Source of the DNA: Candidatus Helarchaeota archaeon
GTDB taxonomy: Archaea > Asgardarchaeota > Lokiarchaeia > Helarchaeales > RDOG01
Assembly (NCBI GenBank): GCA_029838215.1
Contig: JALGVI010000033.1
Coordinates: 1 to 49,481 of the forward strand
Direction of reading: 5' to 3'
Length of the DNA stretch: 49,481 nucleotides
A program made the translations under genes and the position numbers. Shown here piece by piece: positions 42,665-49,481 of this stretch. Positions within the stretch are counted from its first letter, which is position 1. Each line of letters starts with the position of its first letter. The notes below the pieces were generated by a model. The model was not told the origin of the DNA. It saw only the letters and a program-made list of their open reading frames with translations, and ran no database searches.

Positions 42665-43312
42665 CTAAGATTTCGCATATTTCGTTTGAAAATCTTGAGA
42701 AGAAAAGAAATCAGACTGTTCAAATCCAAATTCTTCACGGTTTGGAATTTCGCCTCGTTCCAAAAGGACTTCTCGTGCCAAAAGATAGAAAATGAGAGCA
42801 AGAGATTTCCGACCGCGATTATTCGCAGGGATGGATAAATCGATCTTGGAGAGGCTGTTATCAGTATCACAGAGGCTTATGACAGGAATCTTAACAATAG
42901 TTGCTTCTTTTAGAGCCTGTCGATCGGCTCGCGGATCCGAAATGAGGATCAGGTCTGCGTCAATGTATTTGTATGCCATGTGATTAGTCAACGTTCCGGG
43001 TATGAATCTACCTGCAATGGGACGAGCACCAATGATTTCACAAAATTTTTGAACTGGAAGGTGCCCATAGCGGCGAGCACTGACCACAACAAATTTCACG
43101 GGATCGTATCTGGCGATCATTTTAGCGGCAATTCGAATGCGCTCATCAGTTTTTCGGATGTCGATAACGTATAGACCACCTTTAGTCATGCGGTAAATGA
43201 ATTGGTTCATATCATTTACCTTGATTTGCGTTCCGATATGCAAGCCAGCGGCTAAATATTGGTCTCTTGGAATTAATAAGCCGTCCTGCGGTTGTTCAGT
43301 ATCTTCAGACAT
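42665..43312 (-). CDS. rps2: Ribosomal protein S2
   Basis: 215 residues, small-subunit protein uS2 of archaeal type. Marks: Y-L-A-A-G-L-H-I-G-T-Q near the N-terminus, F-I-P-G-T-L-T-N, D-L-I-L-I-S-D-P-R-A-D and N-N-R-G-R-K-S-L-A-L. The archaeal form lacks the long coiled insert of bacterial S2. The stop faces the rpoH stop with a 61-base gap. It lies downstream of dnaG on the same strand, with 236 bases of leader between. Confidence 0.95.
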   Translation of the reverse strand: MSEDTEQPQDGLLIPRDQYLAAGLHIGTQIKVNDMNQFIYRMTKGGLYVIDIRKTDERIRIAAKMIARYDPVKFVVVSARRYGHLPVQKFCEIIGARPIAGRFIPGTLTNHMAYKYIDADLILISDPRADRQALKEATIVKIPVISLCDTDNSLSKIDLSIPANNRGRKSLALIFYLLAREVLLERGEIPNREEFGFEQSDFFSSQDFQTKYAKS

Positions 43313-43344
43313 GTTATACTACCTTGTAATGGATTAATCGCTTC

Positions 43345-43430
43345 TGCACTTCGGAGTGATTCCCGCCCGCTGTGTTTTAATCAAATCGAAAGGAGTTCCG
43401 CAATGTGGAATTGCCGATCACGGGCTTTTA
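43345..43430. other. GC-rich stem-loop cluster in the dnaG-rps2 gap
   Basis: Three stems are visible: CACT/AGTG with TCGG loop (43347-43358), GCCCG/CGGGC (43365-43369 with 43421-43425) and GCAAT/ATTGC (43400-43404 with 43410-43414). The stretch is clearly GC-richer than its surroundings. It may be a structured leader of rps2 (minus strand) or a small RNA. No named RNA family fits. Confidence 0.3.
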
Positions 43431-43548
43431 AAAGTGCAAGGAATCTAACCAAATTTTAAATTAAAAGTTTTCTTGATTCATTCAATTTCAAATAAGGGAA
43501 AAATTAGAAAAAAAGAGGATTCGACCTCTTAATGATAAGACGGCTAGT

Positions 43549-44817
43549 TCAGAAATTTAATTGAGAGAATTCAAGGATGGTGACTTTCATGGGTTTCCTT
43601 GTCAATTCACTTTTACGTGCTCCAATAATGAACTCTATTTCTAGATTTGAAGCGATATCAACAATTCTTTGGGAAACCACGCCATCAAAAACAAGGGCTC
43701 GGATTTTTTCTTTTGGTGTTCCTTCTTCTTCATTTGAATAATTGATTAAGTAATCTGCGAGTTCACCTATATCGACTTTAGTAATTTCCTCGAATTTTTC
43801 ATTTAGAAGCACGGCTATTAGTTCCTCTTGAATGGCCATTGATGCTTGGATTAGTTCAGGAGGAACTTGAGGGGTTTTTTGTTGTTTCTCGGGTTTATGT
43901 GCTGGACTTGGTGAGCTGGCAGATCGGGATTGTCTTTTAGAGCTTCTTGTTTTCTCCTGTTTTACTTTTTCTTTTGGTTTTTCAATGGTCATGTGATAAT
44001 ATTGTTCAAATGGCATTTTATTTCGAAGTGCCTTAATGATTTCCTTTCGAGTTAATTCTTCAACTTCCTTTCCGAATGGTGCACGAGCAACGAAATCGAC
44101 ATCTGCGACTTGATTTAATTCTTTAAGTATGAGTTCGCCGCCCCGATCTCCGTCGACAAATGCGATTGTAGTTTTCTTTTCGCAAAGATCGATTATAGTC
44201 CTTGGGATGTTGGTTCCTTCGACAGCAATGGCATTTTTATAACCATATTTTAGAAGATTCAGCACGTCTGCTCGACCTTCTGCAATGATGATCGTATCAG
44301 ATTCATCAATTGCTGGACCTGCAGGGAGGTTTTCTTCGCCGTATTTGACAATTTCTTCAACTCGAACGGATTTCAAGACTTCGTCAGAAATCTCCTGACT
44401 TTCGGGAACTACTTTTTCTTCCCATGATTTCAAGATCTCGGCAGCTCGTTGAATGATTTGAGCGCGTTTTGTCTGACGAATATCAGTGACCTTCTCTAGA
44501 AAGATCTTTGCCAAGCAGGGTCCAACTCGGTCTACGGTTTCAAGTGCGGATGCGAGAATGGACGTTTCGACTTTATTCAGGCTGGACGGAACGATTACAT
44601 GTCCAATGGTTTTTCCTCCTTCGGACAGAACGTCAACTTGGATGCGGCCTATCCTCCCCGTTTTCTGTAGCTCGCGCAAATCAAGGTCTTCTCCGAGGAG
44701 ACCTTCTGTTTGTCCAAAAATCGCTCCAACTATATCCGGCTTTTCAACAATTCCTTCGATCTCTATTCGAGCTTTAATTATATATTTAGTTGTACTTAGA
44801 CTTTCATTTTTTTGCAT
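43549..44817 (-). CDS. dnaG: Archaeal DnaG primase-like protein
   Basis: 422 residues. The TOPRIM core has [16 protein letters not shown] (acidic catalytic Glu) and A-F-V-D-G-D-R-G-G. The N-terminus has [16 protein letters not shown], typical of archaeal DnaG. A charged, low-complexity linker of about 40 residues ([10 protein letters not shown]) precedes the C-terminal domain. Archaeal DnaG associates with the exosome and makes or binds RNA. ATG 44817 with GGTGAT upstream is preferred over GTG 44826. Confidence 0.94.
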   Translation of the reverse strand: MQKNESLSTTKYIIKARIEIEGIVEKPDIVGAIFGQTEGLLGEDLDLRELQKTGRIGRIQVDVLSEGGKTIGHVIVPSSLNKVETSILASALETVDRVGPCLAKIFLEKVTDIRQTKRAQIIQRAAEILKSWEEKVVPESQEISDEVLKSVRVEEIVKYGEENLPAGPAIDESDTIIIAEGRADVLNLLKYGYKNAIAVEGTNIPRTIIDLCEKKTTIAFVDGDRGGELILKELNQVADVDFVARAPFGKEVEELTRKEIIKALRNKMPFEQYYHMTIEKPKEKVKQEKTRSSKRQSRSASSPSPAHKPEKQQKTPQVPPELIQASMAIQEELIAVLLNEKFEEITKVDIGELADYLINYSNEEEGTPKEKIRALVFDGVVSQRIVDIASNLEIEFIIGARKSELTRKPMKVTILEFSQLNF

Positions 44818-45464
44818 GATTATCACCCATATGAATCAAAAAATAATCAAAAGTAACACGTACCTAACCCGCTTTCGAAAGGCGAGTTTACCTTATCCAC
44901 TTTTTGGCATGCACTTTCCTTTGCTTATCATCCCATTTCGTGATGCCTGACAAGTGTCGAATGTAGTTATTTCCATTCGATTGGTTTCGATCAGTTAATG
45001 AGTGATGAGAGTGAATAAGATTAGAATGTGTTTATGATTATTTTCTGAAGTGATTTTAGTGAATTGTGATATGGTGATGTTTTCATCATTGGATTTCTTA
45101 TTTATATAATTAATTCTCTTTGGATTACGAAATCAGTTACTCAAATCAGGGACAATTCGAGAAACGACCAAACCATGATTCCAAAATTTGGATTCTTTTT
45201 AAAAAAATTGAGGAGGCATCATTCCTTTGTTGCATCTTATTTGCGATTCGGAGGAGTAGTTCTTTTTTCAAGATGGTAATGCCATCAGAATCATTAATGT
45301 GGACTTTAAAAAGTCAACAGTCGTTGAGTTATGGTTGATTTATCAATTCTGATAATAGAAAAATACTTTTAAGGAGTTCCGTTTAGCTGATCCATAACCC
45401 AATTTAGTAACCCTGAATTTCAGATTCAAAATTGTCCAAATAAAAGAAAGTGATGAATGGTTAA
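44818..45464. other. Long intergenic region between dnaG and tyrS
   Basis: About 650 AT-rich bases containing divergent promoters. No tRNA, repeat or supported gene was found; a 72-codon plus-strand frame at 45120-45338 starts at TTG without ribosome signal. A TTTATATAATTAA box near 45105 is TATA-like. Confidence 0.4.
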
Positions 45465-46565
45465 ATGGATATTGATGAAAAACTTGAACTTTGTTCGCGA
45501 AACGTTGAAGAAATAATCACGTTTGGAGATTTAAAGCGACTTTTCGAGAAGCAAGCCGAAACGGGTAAAAACATTCGTGGTTATGTTGGGGTTGAACCAT
45601 CAGGGAAGTTCCATATTGCACATTTAATTTGGGTAAGAAAAGTCAAGGATTTGATGGAAGCAGGAATAGAAATGGATTTTCTCGAAGCCACTTGGCATGC
45701 TCAAATTAATAATAAGTTGGGTGGAGACATTGAAAAGATCCGGGTGTCCGCAAGATATTTAGAGTATTGTCTTGAGGCTCTTGGAGTTGATGTAAAAACC
45801 TTGCACTTTAAAACTGCAGAAGAATTAATGAGTAACTTAGAATATTGGACTTGGGTAATGAAGGCGGCGAAGAAATTATCTCTTGCTCGAATTAAGAGGT
45901 CAATGACTATAATGGGAAGAAAGCAAGACGAAGCGGATCAGGATTTTAGCATGAACTTGTATCCCCTTTTACAAATCTCAGATATTTTTTATGGCAAATA
46001 TAATGTGTGTCTTGGTGGGATGGATCAGCGTAAGGCACACATGCTTGCCCGCGATGTAGGAAAAGCATTGAAAATAAAGTTTCGTCCCGTGGGTATCCAT
46101 ACGCCATTGTTGAGCTCATTGAGTGGCGAATCTAGAATGGAAATGGGTCTGGATAAGGAAGAAGCCATGATTGAATTTAAAATGTCAAAATCAAAACCAG
46201 GTTCTGCCATATTCATTCATGATTCACCGAAAAAGATTGCGAAAAAACTTGCCAAGGCTTTTTGCCCTCCAAAGACGGTTGAAAATAATCCCATTATCGA
46301 TTTAAACAGGTTGTTGCTTTTCTCACAAAAGGGGTTTGTTTTGAAGATCGAACGGAAACCAGAACATGGTGGAGATCTTGAAGTAACTTCACTTGATGAT
46401 CTCTGCAGGATCTATCAAGATGAAAAACTCCATCCTGGAGATCTCAAAAGTGCAACAGCTCGCGCCATTACGGATTTATTAAAACCGGCTCGAGAATTTT
46501 TCGAAAAAAATGATGAAGCTGCAGAAGTCTTGGAACAGATGAATAAGTTTCAAGTTTCAAGATAA
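45465..46565 (+). CDS. tyrS: Tyrosyl-tRNA synthetase, archaeal type
   Basis: 366 residues, class I. The HIGH-like motif is G-V-E-P-S-G-K-F-H-I-A-H and the KMSKS motif F-K-M-S-K-S-K-P-G-S-A-I. G-G-M-D-Q-R-K-A-H-M-L-A-R-D and Y-P-L-L-Q-I-S-D-I point to TyrRS rather than TrpRS. The His of the first motif is kept, but Gly is replaced by Ala (H-I-A-H instead of H-I/L-G-H). The last 16 bases overlap the end of the convergent membrane zinc-ribbon gene. Confidence 0.93.
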   Translation: MDIDEKLELCSRNVEEIITFGDLKRLFEKQAETGKNIRGYVGVEPSGKFHIAHLIWVRKVKDLMEAGIEMDFLEATWHAQINNKLGGDIEKIRVSARYLEYCLEALGVDVKTLHFKTAEELMSNLEYWTWVMKAAKKLSLARIKRSMTIMGRKQDEADQDFSMNLYPLLQISDIFYGKYNVCLGGMDQRKAHMLARDVGKALKIKFRPVGIHTPLLSSLSGESRMEMGLDKEEAMIEFKMSKSKPGSAIFIHDSPKKIAKKLAKAFCPPKTVENNPIIDLNRLLLFSQKGFVLKIERKPEHGGDLEVTSLDDLCRIYQDEKLHPGDLKSATARAITDLLKPAREFFEKNDEAAEVLEQMNKFQVSR

Positions 46566-47122
46566 TCGGTTTTTTCTTCAGACATTTCAGTTCCGCAAAA
46601 ACAGCATAGAAGTGGTTTAGAATCATATTCTCGTCCACAAGAAGGACATTTTGAGAGAATACTTACTTTCTTTTTTCCAATTTGAATTGTAGATGGCTTT
46701 GGATCTGGACGGATCAGTCCTCCTAAGCATCCTCCCAAAACAGTAACCGCAAGCACGGTCAAAAATGAGCTTAGGTTCATGAGAATATATGAAATCGTGA
46801 AAATCGTGGGTAATAATTGAAGAAAAAGACCTGCAAACATTGAATATAACACGCTTACTGCAAAAACAGAGAGATATATGCTGCTTTTAAGTCCCCGGAT
46901 CAAAATGCCGCCCGCTAAGCCCGTGATGAACCAAATAGTACAGACAAATATATTATTGAAGGGTGCAAAAAGTACTATCAACACGCTCATCAAAAATCGT
47001 TTATCAGGAAGAATGAATGGAGATAAAATGTAATTCTGAATGATGAAGGACCACGTGAAAAGAATCGCTAACACGAAAGAAACGATCCACAGGAACATCG
47101 TGAGACCAAAATAATTCTTCAT
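46550..47122 (-). CDS. Membrane protein with C-terminal zinc ribbon, ECF operon
   Basis: 190 residues. Four to five hydrophobic helices are followed by a short linker and a zinc ribbon C-P-S-C-G-R-E-Y ... L-C-C-F-C-G near the C-terminus (about 158-180). It lies 22 bases downstream of ecfT and on the same strand, so it belongs to the ECF transporter operon. It is too short and lacks the six-helix motif of known S-components; an accessory role is possible. The ATG is clear. Confidence 0.72.
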   Translation of the reverse strand: MKNYFGLTMFLWIVSFVLAILFTWSFIIQNYILSPFILPDKRFLMSVLIVLFAPFNNIFVCTIWFITGLAGGILIRGLKSSIYLSVFAVSVLYSMFAGLFLQLLPTIFTISYILMNLSSFLTVLAVTVLGGCLGGLIRPDPKPSTIQIGKKKVSILSKCPSCGREYDSKPLLCCFCGTEMSEEKTDYLET

Positions 47123-47143
47123 TTACATTCACTCTTTTAATTT

Positions 47144-47929
47144 TCAAGACATTAGGAGCATGATTAGTTGAGTAATAGTCATGATGAACGGAGCCAGCCA
47201 TAAAGTAGCGACTAACCCAGTAATGAAAAGGGTTCCGAACCCGAATAAGAGAATATAATCAATTCGTTTTAGTTTTATTTCGTGAAGGAATGTTCGTCTG
47301 ACATGAGCGTTGAAACAGCGGGCTTCTAGACTCTCGGCAACAACGTGTGCCTTTCTAATTGATGATACAAATAGAGGGATGAGTAATGGAAGATAGTTTT
47401 TAATTTTAGTAAAGATATTTCCACTTTCGAAATCAATTCCTCTTGAAATCTGTGTTTCCTGAATCTTACGAGCTTCTTCAGCGAGATTAGGAACAAATCG
47501 TGCTGCAAGACTAATCGTGTAAGCATACGGAAATGGTATTTTCATTTTATATAGAGCCTGTGCGAGTTCATCAGGATGTATTGTTGAGAAGAAAAGAAGG
47601 AAAGAATCCATTAGAACCAAGAGTCTAAATATCATGGCAAGGGCGAAATCAAAGTTAAAATAAAAGATATTGATGATGAATATGAAAATGACCATGATGG
47701 ATAAGTTTTTATTAAAATCTAAAAATTTCTTAAATGACTTTGCAAAATAGAAGAAAGGGAGAAGCGTTAAAAATAGAAATAGCAAGAGAAAGAAATTTTG
47801 GAGAAGGAGTGAAAGAACCGCATAAATTAAAATGATGAAGAGTTTCGTTCTCGGATCTAGATCATAAATCACGTTTTTTTTCTTTCGGAATTTGAAGGTT
47901 TCAAGAATCATCGAAGACATGAAGGTCAC
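47144..47929 (-). CDS. ecfT: ECF transporter transmembrane protein EcfT
   Basis: 261 residues. About five to six membrane helices, with the two coupling motifs of EcfT in the cytoplasm: I-S-R-G-I-D after A-R-F-V-P, and S-L-E-A-R-C-F. These contact the two ATPases. The start GTG 47929 overlaps the stop of the upstream ATPase as GTGA; ATG 47920 is an alternative. It couples ATP use to vitamin or metal uptake by an S-component not encoded here. Confidence 0.9.
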   Translation of the reverse strand: MTFMSSMILETFKFRKKKNVIYDLDPRTKLFIILIYAVLSLLLQNFFLLLFLFLTLLPFFYFAKSFKKFLDFNKNLSIMVIFIFIINIFYFNFDFALAMIFRLLVLMDSFLLFFSTIHPDELAQALYKMKIPFPYAYTISLAARFVPNLAEEARKIQETQISRGIDFESGNIFTKIKNYLPLLIPLFVSSIRKAHVVAESLEARCFNAHVRRTFLHEIKLKRIDYILLFGFGTLFITGLVATLWLAPFIMTITQLIMLLMS

Positions 47930-48744
47930 TTGAGCCGTTTTAAGAGATTTTCATGAATTTCATCATCTTTTATCAAATAGTGGGGAAAATCACTCCAAAT
48001 ATTTCGGCATGCTTTTACGAACGAGACTGATTGTGGAAGGAGGAGTGAGGATTCTTGCACGATACGTGAATTTGAAAAGATCCGCCCGGGAGGGCCATCT
48101 GCTAAAATCATTCCATTTTTAATTATGAGCACGCGGTCATAGACTTCCACTGCCCAGTCCACGTCATGAGTAACCGTGATGACTATCCTCTCAGAATCAA
48201 GATACTCTTTAAGGATTTTTGTAAGGAGCTTCTTGTGGTTGAGATCCTGTCCGATCGTGGGTTCATCTAAAATGAGATGTTTTGGATTCCAGCAGAAAAT
48301 TGATGCGATCGACACGAGTTTTCGTTGTCCACCACTCAGATTGAACGGAGATTTTTCTAATAGTGCTTCTAATCGAAACAATTTAATAGTCTCTTCCAAT
48401 TTTTCTTCAATTTCTTGTCGAGATAAATTCCAATTTTTCAGGGAAAAAAGGATTTCATCCCTTACTGTTTCGTTGAATAAAGCGTGATCGGGATTCTGGA
48501 ATGCAATGCCTACTTTTCTTGCCAAGTTGGTCATGTTGGTCGCTTTGGTTGAGATTCCATCAATAAAAACCTCTCCTTTTTGAGGCTTGAGAAGACCGTT
48601 GAAAGTTTTGATGAGTGTTGTTTTTCCTGCACCATTTTCACCCAAGATTGCAACAGATTCACCATCTTTAATTCGAAGTGAAACGTTTTTTAGGATATCT
48701 CGCTTTCCATCGTAGGAAAAGATAAGATCTTGGGTTTGGATCAT
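47926..48744 (-). CDS. ecfA2: ECF transporter ATPase (EcfA, second)
   Basis: 272 residues. Walker A G-E-N-G-A-G-K-T-T, signature L-S-G-G-Q-R-K-L-V-S-I, Walker B L-I-L-D-E-P-T-I-G-Q and switch His in V-T-H-D are all intact. It forms a pair with the upstream ATPase to power EcfT. The ATG overlaps the upstream stop as ATGA, indicating strict co-expression. Confidence 0.92.
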   Translation of the reverse strand: MIQTQDLIFSYDGKRDILKNVSLRIKDGESVAILGENGAGKTTLIKTFNGLLKPQKGEVFIDGISTKATNMTNLARKVGIAFQNPDHALFNETVRDEILFSLKNWNLSRQEIEEKLEETIKLFRLEALLEKSPFNLSGGQRKLVSIASIFCWNPKHLILDEPTIGQDLNHKKLLTKILKEYLDSERIVITVTHDVDWAVEVYDRVLIIKNGMILADGPPGRIFSNSRIVQESSLLLPQSVSFVKACRNIWSDFPHYLIKDDEIHENLLKRLK

Positions 48745-49481
48745 TTATATTCTTCCTTCATTTTCTTTATCAAAGTCATTGTTTCATCGATGCATTTTGG
48801 AACTTGGTCAATTTTTATTCCTTCTTTCTTTAGGCGTTTATACAACCGGATGGTAAAGGGAATGTTAATCCCAATGTCCACCAAGTCATCTTTCAACAAG
48901 ATTTCTCGTGGATTCCCATCGTAAATCAGGTCTCCATCATTCATCACGAGAATTCGCGTGATATATGGTAAGAGCAAGTCAAGCCGATGTTCCACGACGA
49001 TTATGGTCAGGGAATATTTTTGATTTAAATCATGAAGAATTTGAAAAATCTTGCAGGTAACGCTCGGATCAAGATTTGAACTCGGTTCATCCAAACAGAT
49101 CATTAGAGGATTAAATATGAGCACTGATCCAATGGCAACCAATTGTTGCTGGCCTCCTGATAAATCTTGAGGAGCGTGATCTTTAAGAGAATTTAATTTC
49201 AGTAACTCCATTATTTCATGAATTTTAGCCTGCATCTCCGCTTGAGGCGTTCCCAAATTTTCCAGACCAAATGCCAATTCTTTTTCAACTGTAAAAGAAA
49301 TTAGCTGATCATCAGGATTTTGGAATACTAAACCCACGCTAGGAGCTACTTCAAACACGCTAACGTTCTTTGTATCCATACCATTGACCAGAACAGCCCC
49401 CGAGATATATCCAGGATGATGATGAGGAATCAATCCATTGAAACATTTAAGAAGCGTGCTCTTGCCGCACCCTGTAGGACC
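48741..49481 (-). CDS. ecfA1: ECF transporter ATPase (EcfA, first), 5' end beyond window
   Basis: The frame stays open to the right edge. Translation of the edge gives Walker A G-P-T-G-C-G-K-S-T-L-L-K, so only about 30-40 N-terminal residues are missing. L-S-G-G-Q-Q-Q-L-V-A-I, C-L-D-E-P-S-S-N-L-D and V-V-E-H-R complete the ABC signature. It is the first gene of the operon in this window, upstream of the second ATPase, EcfT and the membrane zinc-ribbon gene. Confidence 0.92.
   Translation of the reverse strand, partial: GPTGCGKSTLLKCFNGLIPHHHPGYISGAVLVNGMDTKNVSVFEVAPSVGLVFQNPDDQLISFTVEKELAFGLENLGTPQAEMQAKIHEIMELLKLNSLKDHAPQDLSGGQQQLVAIGSVLIFNPLMICLDEPSSNLDPSVTCKIFQILHDLNQKYSLTIIVVEHRLDLLLPYITRILVMNDGDLIYDGNPREILLKDDLVDIGINIPFTIRLYKRLKKEGIKIDQVPKCIDETMTLIKKMKEEYK

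Noticed and set aside
44486..44950. 154-codon plus-strand frame over dnaG start
   Set aside because: Mostly antisense of DnaG.
45003..45055. Possible C/D box RNA (TGATGA ... CTGA)
   Set aside because: Both boxes occur about 45 bases apart, but no closing stem and no clear D'/C' pair; such matches are common by chance in AT-rich DNA.
45120..45338. 72-codon plus-strand frame before tyrS
   Set aside because: Starts at TTG with no ribosome site and has no recognisable features.
1..49481. CRISPR arrays, insertion sequences and rRNA genes
   Set aside because: No regular repeat-spacer pattern, transposase motif with inverted ends, or rRNA-like sequence was seen.

Overview
The window most likely comes from an Asgard archaeon (Promethearchaeota). 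The archaeal markers are an archaeal DnaG, an archaeal-type TyrRS, SepRS, a CTP-type riboflavin kinase fused to a winged helix, a porGDAB operon, TATA-type promoters, and a tRNA intron in a bulge-helix-bulge. The Asgard-like markers are a Rab-like GTPase fused to a longin-like domain, a full-length eukaryote-like Rpb5, V4R/TRAPP-like proteins, a Get3/ArsA ATPase, and a multi-TM protein ending in a roadblock/longin-like domain. The DNA is AT-rich. Operon-internal genes often have GGAGG-type ribosome sites, and several single genes look leaderless or short-leadered. I cannot assign a lineage below Asgard from sequence alone.

Layout. 1-2.4 kb: a coiled-coil protein cut by the window edge, two small proteins, a nitroreductase. 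2.5-3.7 kb: convergent FAD synthase (ribL) and HTH-riboflavin kinase (RbkR type), giving FMN then FAD. 3.7-6.5 kb: an operon of an unknown 149-residue protein, O-phosphoseryl-tRNA synthetase (sepS) and an endonuclease V-like protein. 7.3-10.6 kb: an unannotated 38-residue membrane peptide, then a four-subunit 2-oxoacid (probably pyruvate):ferredoxin oxidoreductase. 10.6-14.1 kb: four minus-strand genes (an acidic low-complexity protein, a coiled-coil protein, an unknown, an HTH-V4R regulator). 14.6-17.6 kb: four membrane proteins carrying five bPH2 (YdbS-like) modules. 17.6-18.7 kb: a PIN toxin/antitoxin-like cassette flanked by a 182/188-bp direct repeat of the end of the last bPH2 gene. 18.8-26.2 kb: a nitronate monooxygenase-like enzyme convergent with a complete trpDCFBAEG operon. 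26.2-27.1 kb: a start-less ORF and a candidate small RNA. 27-32.7 kb: a membrane-anchored hydrolase, a GH20 hexosaminidase and a 7TM-like/roadblock-like protein. 33-35.1 kb: an AT-rich accessory patch with a 52-residue protein, a papain-like protein and the decayed remnant of its paralog. 35.4-40 kb: Get3-like ATPase, longin-GTPase, tRNA-Leu(GAG) with a D-loop intron, a DUF998-like protein and two tandem V4R/TRAPP-like proteins. 40-46.6 kb: UDP-sugar dehydrogenase, Rpb5, ribosomal protein S2, DnaG, TyrRS. 46.5-49.5 kb: an ECF transporter energizing module (two ATPases and EcfT) with a small membrane zinc-ribbon protein in the usual position of an extra gene; the first ATPase runs off the right edge.

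How it fits together. The core is information processing and central metabolism. The most interesting layers are the eukaryote-like features: the Rpb5 architecture, and the longin-GTPase about 1 kb from two TRAPP-fold-like proteins, which could form a membrane-regulatory neighbourhood. The clearest mobile event is the PIN cassette that entered the bPH2 gene and left a duplicated gene end.
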